A DNA stretch of 64,000 nt from Photobacterium marinum (GTDB taxonomy: Bacteria; Pseudomonadota; Gammaproteobacteria; Enterobacterales; Vibrionaceae): the NCBI RefSeq assembly GCF_000331515.1, contig NZ_AMZO01000002.1, forward strand, positions 310,001 through 374,000. The letters run 5' to 3'. The translations under genes were made by a program, and so were the position numbers. The stretch's first letter is position 1; the number at the start of each line of letters is the position of its first letter. The notes under the pieces were generated by a model. It worked only from the letters and a program-made list of their open reading frames with translations. It searched no databases and was not told the origin of the DNA. Below, piece after piece: positions 57,684 through 64,000 of this stretch.

Positions 57684-59093
57684 TTATCCCTTGCGATTTT
57701 TGAACCAGCTACGGAAAGACTGACCATCAGGATCTGGCAGGTCACGTGATTCAGTCCACGCGCTTACACCAACATTCACAGGCAGTTTACCGTTGCGGAT
57801 CAGGCCGCTGGCCACTGTTGCACCTACTTTCACCGTTGTGTCCCACAGCAGTGGGCGTGCGTTGATGAAGTTGAAGGCGCCAACAGTTGCGCGTTCCATC
57901 AGCGGTGTTTGTTTGCTTTCCGCCATCTTCTGACGATGCTTCAGCAACAGATCAGACAGCGGGATTTTAACCGGACATACGTCGTGACATGCACGGCACA
58001 GGCTACAAGCGTATGGCAGGTCTTTGAAATCGTCGTAGCCGCCAAGCAGTGGCGACAGTACGGCACCGATAGGGCCAGAGTAGATCGAACCGTAAGACTG
58101 ACCACCGATATGACGGTATGCCGGACAAGTGTTCACACATGCAGCACAACGTACACAACGCAGGATATCGCGGAACTCTGAACCCAGGATGTCTGAGCGG
58201 CCGTTATCGATAATAACCAGGTGGAATTCTTCCGGGCCGTCACAGTGTTCGTCTTCACGCGGGCCGGTCAGGGCAGTTACGTAACCGGTCAGAGGCAGAC
58301 CAACAGCACTGCGGCACAGCAGGCTGACAACAATGTCCAGCTCTTCGAAAGACGGAACGATACGCTCCATACCCATTACGGCGATGTGCGTTTTCGGCAG
58401 GCTGGTAGCCAGACGGGCGTTACCTTCGTTAGTCACCAGAGTTACCGTGCCGGATTCAGCAACGGCAAAGTTACAGCCGGTAATACCGATGTCAGCTTCC
58501 AGGAAATCGTGGCGGATGTAGTTACGAACGTAGCGAGTCAGTTCTTCCGGATCATCAGAGCCGTCGTAGCCGATTTTATCTTTGAACACGTCACGGATTT
58601 GCATACGGTTCTTATGCAGTGCCGGTACTACGATGTGCGATGGTGGATCGCAGTCATCCACTTGCAGGATGTATTCGCCAAGGTCGGTTTCAACCACTTC
58701 ACACTCGTTGCGCTCAATGATTTTGTTAAGACCGATTTCTTCAGTCACCATCGACTTGGATTTAACAACCTTCTTGGCATTTTTCTGCTTAACGATGTTT
58801 TCTACGTAATCTGTCGCTTCTTCCGCAGTACGGGCGAAGAATACATGACCACCGTTCTTCTGAACGTTTTCGCTCAGTTGGTGAAGGTAGTAATCCAGGT
58901 TTTCCAGAACGTGGTTACGGATGTCCATGCCCATTTCGCGCCACTGTTCCCAGTTCCCCAGCTTTTCAGCAGCTTTGGCACGGTTGGTAAACATGCGCTC
59001 CTGAGCGTTTGCTACAGATTTGCGCATGAAGTCGTCTTTCATCTGAACGTCAAGACGGTCTTTAAATTTGATATTGCTGGTTTTCATCGACAT
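57684..59093 (-). CDS. lutB: LutB, iron-sulfur subunit of lactate oxidation complex
   Basis: LutB (469 residues) combines an N-terminal LUD domain ([37 protein letters not shown]) with two 4Fe-4S ferredoxin motifs: [12 protein letters not shown] and [12 protein letters not shown]. It is thought to pass electrons within the LutABC complex. AGAGGA lies before the ATG at 59093. It is 12 bases downstream of lutA and overlaps nothing; a long antisense frame in this gene is only a shadow. Confidence 0.94.
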   Translation of the reverse strand: MSMKTSNIKFKDRLDVQMKDDFMRKSVANAQERMFTNRAKAAEKLGNWEQWREMGMDIRNHVLENLDYYLHQLSENVQKNGGHVFFARTAEEATDYVENIVKQKNAKKVVKSKSMVTEEIGLNKIIERNECEVVETDLGEYILQVDDCDPPSHIVVPALHKNRMQIRDVFKDKIGYDGSDDPEELTRYVRNYIRHDFLEADIGITGCNFAVAESGTVTLVTNEGNARLATSLPKTHIAVMGMERIVPSFEELDIVVSLLCRSAVGLPLTGYVTALTGPREDEHCDGPEEFHLVIIDNGRSDILGSEFRDILRCVRCAACVNTCPAYRHIGGQSYGSIYSGPIGAVLSPLLGGYDDFKDLPYACSLCRACHDVCPVKIPLSDLLLKHRQKMAESKQTPLMERATVGAFNFINARPLLWDTTVKVGATVASGLIRNGKLPVNVGVSAWTESRDLPDPDGQSFRSWFKNRKG

Positions 59094-59105
59094 AACAACG
59101 TCCTC

Positions 59106-59825
59106 TTAGCGACTCATCAAGACATCAACGATGTGCAGAACTTTTACCGGACGACCTTCACGGCTCATGCGGCCACCGATATTCATCAGGCAGCTGATAT
59201 CAGCACCGATTAGGTAATCAGGTTCAACATCCATGATGTGGTGGACTTTTTCTTTCACCATTTCGCCTGAGATTTCAGACATCTTGACAGAGAAAGTACC
59301 ACCGAAACCGCAGCAGGTTTCCTGGTTCTTGATAGGCAGCATTTCCAGACCTTCAACATTCGCCAGCAGACGAAGAGGTTCTTCACGTACACCCAGCTTG
59401 CGGATCAGGCTGCAAGAAGGGTGGTAAACTGCACGGCCTTCCAGGCGGGCACCAACGTTTTCTACACCCAGCTCGTTAACGATGAACTGAGTCAGCTCGA
59501 ACAGGCGGTCAGCAACTTTTTGTGCTCGTTCTGCCCACTCCGGCTCATCAGCCAGGTATTCCGGGTAGCGCTTGATAGAGGCGGCACAAGAGCCGGCTGG
59601 AGAGACGATCGGGTGATCATTTTCTTCGAAAGCAGTGATCAGCTGTTTCATTGCTGGCTTGCTGCTTTCAATATAGCCGCTGTTCAATGAAGGCTGGCCA
59701 CAACATCCTTGCTTCTCAGGGAAGATGATTTCGCAGCCAAGCTGCTCCAGTAGCTCGACAGTCTTTTTGGCAACCTCGGCCTTGACCGTGTCGCACAGAC
59801 AGGTGGCAAAAAAGTTTACCTTCAT
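59106..59825 (-). CDS. lutA: LutA, cysteine-rich subunit of lactate oxidation complex
   Basis: LutA (239 residues) has two cysteine-rich CCG-type domains (GCCGQPSLNSG near residue 41 and TCCGFGGTFSVK near 170), the kind that hold iron-sulfur clusters in heterodisulfide-reductase-like enzymes. In Bacillus and other bacteria LutABC oxidises L-lactate. GGAG precedes the start. It is the first lut gene after the permease, with about 105 bases between. Confidence 0.94.
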   Translation of the reverse strand: MKVNFFATCLCDTVKAEVAKKTVELLEQLGCEIIFPEKQGCCGQPSLNSGYIESSKPAMKQLITAFEENDHPIVSPAGSCAASIKRYPEYLADEPEWAERAQKVADRLFELTQFIVNELGVENVGARLEGRAVYHPSCSLIRKLGVREEPLRLLANVEGLEMLPIKNQETCCGFGGTFSVKMSEISGEMVKEKVHHIMDVEPDYLIGADISCLMNIGGRMSREGRPVKVLHIVDVLMSR

Positions 59826-59930
59826 GATATTGCTCCAGTGACGGTTAAACCGTTGCTTATAATTTTCTACGGAGTACAGCGTGAAGTGATCACGCTGTAC
59901 CAGGGTTACAGAAGTAAGTTTTGTTTATTT

Positions 59931-61511
59931 TTAGATAAAGGCACTAGCCAGACCGACAATCACACCGTACAGCACCATAGGAACAACGGTACGCTTGATG
60001 ATGAAGCCTTCTTTGTTGGCAATGCCTAGAATTGTCGAAACGGCAATGATGTTGTTGATACAAACCATGTTACCCATTGAAGCGCCAACAGATTGCAGGG
60101 CAAGAATGGTGGTTTCAGGTAGTGCAACTGTCTGAGCGATGGTTTGCTGGATGCCACCGAAAGTCAGGTTCGATACAGTTGCTGAACCTGAGAAGAATGC
60201 ACCCAGAGCACCAAGGTAGGAAGCAACCCACTGCCAGTTTGTACCCATCAGGTCAGAGAATGCCTGGCCTGTGGTCATGATTGGTGAGTTATCGCCGCCC
60301 ATCATCATGAACTTAACCATGATTAGTGCACCGATAAGTGCGATGAATGGCATCTTGATGCGGCTTGCCGTTTCAGTAAATGCTTGCTTGGCTGTTTCGC
60401 CTTTCATACCCAGTACAGGGATAGAGATCAGAGCAACCAGCAGGAACGGGATAAGTGCCGGTACATACAGTGTCTTGTATGCCCATGCTGTATCTGTGCC
60501 CAGAATGTGGCTCAGTTTTATGATCAGAGCTTGGCTGACACTCAGGTCGGCAAAGCCAAGGTTCAGGTTGAACAGCGGCGTTGCGTCGTTCAGCATGCCT
60601 TTGATACCCAGTTGCTGGATACGGGTGACAATCAGGATAAGAATCAGTAGCAGAGTCGGGCTCATTGCTTTAAGCAGCGTACCAAACGGAATCGTTTCTA
60701 CTTTATCTTTGATTGATGTTTCACGTGTTTCCAGGCCAACGTTGAAGCGTGCCAGCATGATTGAAATTGTCAGACCGATAGCGCCGCCGATCAGTGACGG
60801 GAACTCGTAGTTCCACTGGGCAAACAGCAGGTAAGGTACGGTACAAGACAGGATGCTCAGTTGGATGAACAGGATGTTACGACGGATTTCCTGCCAGTTC
60901 ACCACAAACTTCAGTGCGACAACCGGAATGATGAACGCAGCAATAGAGTGCAGTAGCGCTGACTGGCGGCCAGTTTCAAGTACGGTATTCTCATCCAGTC
61001 CCAGGCTGGCAAAACCGAACCAGGTTGGTGTGCCTACTGCACCGAAAGAGACTGGTACAGAGTTCATTACCAGCGCCAGCATGGCAACTTTCAGTGGGTT
61101 AAAGCCAAGGCCGACCAGAATAGGTGCGGCAATAGCAGCCGGAGTACCGAAGCCAGATGCACCTTCGATCATGAAGGCAAACGCCCAGCCGATGATCATC
61201 AACTGTGCTACCTGGTTGCGGCTGATACCTTCAAGCCACTGGCGGATTACGTTTTCTGCACCAGAGAGTGCGATAACACGGTTAAGTAGGATTGCACCGG
61301 CAATAATAGAAATTGGGGTGATAGCAGACAGGGCGCCGGCGATGATATTGGCAGAGATCAGGGTCAGATCTGAGCCGAAGTAAAAGAGTTGAAGTAAGCC
61401 AATGATTAACGCGGTAACGGGTAGCGCGATGTGTGATGGTAGGGCATCTTTTTTGGTCATCATCCAGATGAGCAGCAAAATCGGCACTACAGATATTGCA
61501 AGGTTCAGCAT
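59931..61511 (-). CDS. lldP: L-lactate permease (LldP/LctP family)
   Basis: The 526-residue inner-membrane carrier has 12 or more hydrophobic segments and the family signature IEGASGFGTPAAIAAPILVGLGF, with NSVPVSFGAVGTPTWFG and the C-terminal GSATVSNLTFGG and QSVGASMGNM. It imports lactate with protons for the LutABC complex, whose genes follow on the same strand. It is likely the first gene of the operon, and the palindromes upstream are candidate operators. Confidence 0.93.
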   Translation of the reverse strand: MLNLAISVVPILLLIWMMTKKDALPSHIALPVTALIIGLLQLFYFGSDLTLISANIIAGALSAITPISIIAGAILLNRVIALSGAENVIRQWLEGISRNQVAQLMIIGWAFAFMIEGASGFGTPAAIAAPILVGLGFNPLKVAMLALVMNSVPVSFGAVGTPTWFGFASLGLDENTVLETGRQSALLHSIAAFIIPVVALKFVVNWQEIRRNILFIQLSILSCTVPYLLFAQWNYEFPSLIGGAIGLTISIMLARFNVGLETRETSIKDKVETIPFGTLLKAMSPTLLLILILIVTRIQQLGIKGMLNDATPLFNLNLGFADLSVSQALIIKLSHILGTDTAWAYKTLYVPALIPFLLVALISIPVLGMKGETAKQAFTETASRIKMPFIALIGALIMVKFMMMGGDNSPIMTTGQAFSDLMGTNWQWVASYLGALGAFFSGSATVSNLTFGGIQQTIAQTVALPETTILALQSVGASMGNMVCINNIIAVSTILGIANKEGFIIKRTVVPMVLYGVIVGLASAFI

Positions 61512-61663
61512 TGTTTATCCCACTTTATTGGTAGATGTTCGGAACGTCTAATTTTTGGTGTTATTTTTTTATTTTTATGTGTCGGTCTTGTTAAGTAATT
61601 CCTGCCGACGTTGTGGGGGGAGTATTCTAGGGGGGAAAAAAAATCTGGCTATCTGTTTTTTCC

Positions 61664-61678
61664 TCACACTTAGTGTGA
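61664..61678. promoter_or_regulatory. 7-1-7 palindrome, candidate operator
   Basis: TCACACT-T-AGTGTGA is perfect and lies 153 bases before the lldP start. A further TTTGTGACAG copy of the right half follows about 15 bases on. Confidence 0.45.
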
Positions 61679-61819
61679 CAAATGAATTGTTTGTGACAGG
61701 TATTTAAATGTTAAAATTGAATTCTTGACCAATTTCAATAAAATCAGTTGCTTATCTTTGTTTGCAAACGAGATTTCTTTTCATTGGTTCAGTATTGGAA
61801 ACAATCATTTCCCGATAAT

Positions 61820-61838
61820 TCATCAATTCAATTGATGA
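61820..61838. promoter_or_regulatory. 9-1-9 palindrome, candidate operator
   Basis: TCATCAATT-C-AATTGATGA is a perfect inverted repeat about 310 bases before lldP and 170 before the DCC-family gene. Confidence 0.45.
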
Positions 61839-62008
61839 GAAAATAGCTAATTTTTCAGCTGTTTTTTGTAAATAAAAATGGTTATCAATTGTGTTTGTGC
61901 AAAATGTTGTAAGTTAACAACAAAAGTCACGTTTTACGTCCTGTTATGTACTTCTTTTTCTAAAATTAAGTGAAGAGCAGACAATCTGGAAACTCGTGGT
62001 ATAAGCTG

Positions 62009-62374
62009 ATGAATAAACATTGTGTAACAGTTTTTTATGACGGTTCATGTGAAAGCTGTGTCAGGGACAGATTTAGGTTTGAACAATGGCTGGGAAAACG
62101 AAGCGGTCAAATTGAATGGTTTGACATAACTGATAAGGATGACGAGCTGTGGGATATAGATATTGATCCTGCACTGGCATTACGTGAGTTGCATGTCCGG
62201 GACTGTAACGGTGTTGTCTATCGTGAACTTGACGCCTACATAATTTTGCTCAGGTTAGTGTGGTGGCTTAAGCCTGTGATATGGTTTTTGCAGTTTCCGC
62301 CGTTAAAGCGTTGGGTATCTCAGTGGTATCGGCAACATGTAGATCAGCGACTGGCTCGTGAAGGGCGAGGGTGA
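62009..62374 (+). CDS. DCC-family thiol-disulfide oxidoreductase (DUF393)
   Basis: The 121-residue protein has the DUF393 N-terminus VFYDGSCESCVRD, with the paired cysteines that define the family, then a FDITDKD segment and a hydrophobic stretch near 75-95. Such small thioredoxin-like proteins are thought to act in thiol exchange; the partner is unknown. I chose the ATG at 62009, which starts right before the family match; a GTG at 61970 gives a longer form. No clear ribosome site. Confidence 0.8.
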   Translation: MNKHCVTVFYDGSCESCVRDRFRFEQWLGKRSGQIEWFDITDKDDELWDIDIDPALALRELHVRDCNGVVYRELDAYIILLRLVWWLKPVIWFLQFPPLKRWVSQWYRQHVDQRLAREGRG

Positions 62375-62500
62375 TGTAGAGTTTATCGGATTTTTCTTGC
62401 GCTCAATTATGTCATTGTGAAACAGCACATCCTCGACATAAATTGAGTTGACTGGATATTACGGTTATTGCTGTGCTTTTAAACTGCACATTAGTAGGTG

Positions 62501-63070
62501 TTACTCAGCTTCTTGTTTGTATTGCTCGTCGATAATATTGTGCAGAAAAGACAGCGCAGCTCTGTGATCACTTCGGCTCATGAACCATTGTTTTTGGTTG
62601 GTTTCTAAAGGAAGTAATTCAAGCCAGCGCTGGCAGACCCAGGTCATATCGTCAAAGTCGGGGAGCGGGTAGTTGTCTGAATGCTCAGGAAACTCTTCAA
62701 AAAGGGCTTTGAGACTGTTTGATATCCCTCTGTCTGCAAACCGGGTTTTGGTTGGCGTCCAGTTTTTCATTAAGGTTATTTCTCCGAACCTTAAGCCATC
62801 ATCTTCTTGCCAATGGTCGTTGATAACGAATTTTTCAACGCCTTTGACTGTGATGCCAAGCAGGCCGTCGGACAGGCGTTCAAAGTCTGTAATGATGGCG
62901 CGAGTTCCGAAATGGCAAAGGGAGTCTTCATCTTTCATGCAAAGACCAAAACCATCACCGGACGCCATTGCTAATTTGACCAGGCGAGTATACCGAGGCT
63001 CAAAGATCCTCAGCTTACTGATACCGCCCGGCAACAAATATAGCTGTAACGGAAAAAGGGGTAACTGCAT
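62501..63070 (-). CDS. Lon-substrate-binding-domain protein
   Basis: The 189-residue protein matches the Lon N-terminal (LAN, PF02190) domain: MQLPLFPLQLYLLPGGISKLRIFEPRYTRLV at the start (in two stretches), then GFGLCMKDE and FERLSDGLLGITVKG. There is no ATPase or protease domain, so it is a stand-alone domain of unknown role. It lies on its own next to bioA. Confidence 0.85.
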   Translation of the reverse strand: MQLPLFPLQLYLLPGGISKLRIFEPRYTRLVKLAMASGDGFGLCMKDEDSLCHFGTRAIITDFERLSDGLLGITVKGVEKFVINDHWQEDDGLRFGEITLMKNWTPTKTRFADRGISNSLKALFEEFPEHSDNYPLPDFDDMTWVCQRWLELLPLETNQKQWFMSRSDHRAALSFLHNIIDEQYKQEAE

Positions 63071-63213
63071 AGTTCATAGCCTTATTTACGTTATGTCGCT
63101 GTTGCGGAACCATGCTGAGGACTCATCACTTACAAAAGCCTTATAATCAGCATGGCGTTATATTGATAACTAGTATAAGCAGACAATTTTTGGAAACTGT
63201 CTGCATTTCGATA

Positions 63214-64000
63214 CTACTGAAGAGTTCTCAATATTGCAGATGTCAGTTTGCTAAGTTCTTGTGGCTTAATAATAAATGGAGGCATTATGTAGACAAGTGT
63301 GCCAAATGGGCGAATCCAGACACCACTGTCTACAAAAGCTTTCTGTATTTCTGCCATGTTCACCGGTTCAAAAAGTTCAACCACGCCGATTGCACCTAAC
63401 CAGCGGACATCTTTCACTTTTTCCAGCTTACCGATTTCAGGCAGAGTCTCTGCCAGTTGTGCTTCAATGTTACTTACCTGCTGCTGCCAGTCTCCTTGTT
63501 GAAGCACAGTCAGGCTGGCATTGGCGACAGCACAGGCTAACGGGTTACCCATAAAGGTTGGTCCGTGCATGAAACATCCGGCTTCTCCACCGCATACGGT
63601 GTCAGCAACATGCTTGGTGGTCAGTGTAGCTGAAAGCGTCATATAGCCGCCGGTCAGTGCTTTCCCGACACACATGATATCCGGGCTGACTCCGGCATGT
63701 TCACACGCAAACAGCTTGCCGGTACGGCCAAAACCTGTCGCGATTTCATCAGCTATCAGCAGGATGCCGTATTCATCGCAAAGCTCCCTGACGCGTTTCA
63801 GGAAGGTCGGGTGGTAGATCCGCATGCCGCCCGCACCCTGTACAATCGGCTCTATGATTACAGCGGCGACTTCGCTTTGGTGCTCGGCCAGCTTATCTTT
63901 GAAATCCTCAATGTCTTCTTCCTGCCATTCATTATAAAAACCGCATTCAGGAGATTGGGCAAAAATGTGTTCAGGTAAGAATCCTTTATACAGACTGTGC
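63214..64000 (-). CDS. bioA: BioA, adenosylmethionine-8-amino-7-oxononanoate aminotransferase (partial)
   Basis: Only the C-terminal 261 codons are in the window; the frame runs past the right edge. BioA makes 7,8-diaminopelargonic acid in biotin synthesis. Visible segments include [38 protein letters not shown], the PLP lysine in [11 protein letters not shown], and [19 protein letters not shown]. These clearly mark it within class III aminotransferases. The rest of the bio operon would lie beyond the right edge on the opposite strand. Confidence 0.93.
   Translation of the reverse strand, partial: HSLYKGFLPEHIFAQSPECGFYNEWQEEDIEDFKDKLAEHQSEVAAVIIEPIVQGAGGMRIYHPTFLKRVRELCDEYGILLIADEIATGFGRTGKLFACEHAGVSPDIMCVGKALTGGYMTLSATLTTKHVADTVCGGEAGCFMHGPTFMGNPLACAVANASLTVLQQGDWQQQVSNIEAQLAETLPEIGKLEKVKDVRWLGAIGVVELFEPVNMAEIQKAFVDSGVWIRPFGTLVYIMPPFIIKPQELSKLTSAILRTLQ

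Larger units (their letters stand above)
61512..62008. promoter_or_regulatory. Control region upstream of lldP
   Basis: About 500 bases, very AT-rich, between divergent lldP and the DCC-family gene. Two perfect palindromes stand out: TCACACT-T-AGTGTGA (61664-61678) and TCATCAATT-C-AATTGATGA (61820-61838). One or both are probably operators. No gene fits here. Confidence 0.5.

Noticed and set aside
58221..59213. 330-codon plus-strand frame opposite lutB and lutA
   Set aside because: It lies wholly antisense to clear lut genes, has no ribosome site, and its product has no recognisable domain.
1..64000. Prophage, insertion sequence, integron or CRISPR array
   Set aside because: No transposase, integrase, phage gene or spaced direct repeat was recognised anywhere in the window.

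Overview
The window is a 64 kb stretch of a gammaproteobacterial chromosome of moderate GC, most likely from the Vibrionaceae and Photobacterium-like. The evidence is the MukFEB condensin, close relatives of E. coli UhpT/UhpABC, Mlc, QueE and AspC, a torECA cluster, a VF530-type protein and a probable DUF2982 protein. No prophage, transposase, CRISPR array, rRNA or tRNA gene was recognised. Both ends cut through genes: cmoM at the left and bioA at the right.

The most informative feature of the layout is a conserved backbone. cmoM-mukF-mukE-mukB (1-7121), ldtD-mepK-gloC (20360-23645), aspC (minus, 31705-32895) and asnS (minus, 41225-42625) occur in the same order and orientation as in E. coli, where they lie almost side by side. 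Here the gaps are filled with metabolic and sensory cargo. Between mukB and ldtD lie a lipoprotein, a Sel1-repeat protein, torECA for TMAO respiration, an Asp/Glu racemase divergent from a HypT-like regulator, a Dcu-type C4-dicarboxylate transporter, a YfcA-type permease, and LysR and MarR regulators. Between gloC and aspC lie uhpT-uhpABC, a DUF2982-like protein, a histone-H1-like winged-helix protein and a small unknown. Between aspC and asnS lie a CRP-linked sugar transporter, a leucine-rich-repeat protein kinase, a TonB siderophore receptor with a Fur box, a VF530 protein and a 192-residue protein with an internal duplication.

Right of asnS are a methyl-accepting chemotaxis protein whose periplasmic domain carries a c-type haem motif, a 943-residue lipoprotein, queE, the glucose regulator mlc, a secreted AGE-barrel protein, a GntR regulator divergent from a tyrosine-decarboxylase-like enzyme (with a striking ATCGAT inverted repeat between them), a LysR gene, the lactate operon lldP-lutA-lutB-lutC, a DCC-family thiol oxidoreductase, a Lon-substrate-domain protein and partial bioA.

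The genes point to a facultative anaerobe that respires TMAO, takes up hexose phosphates, sugars, lactate, C4-dicarboxylates and siderophore iron, and remodels its peptidoglycan with 3-3 cross-links. Most operons end in clear hairpin terminators. The least explained items are the LRR kinase, the haem-c chemoreceptor, the orphan group II decarboxylase, the H1-like protein and the two uncharacterised lipoproteins.
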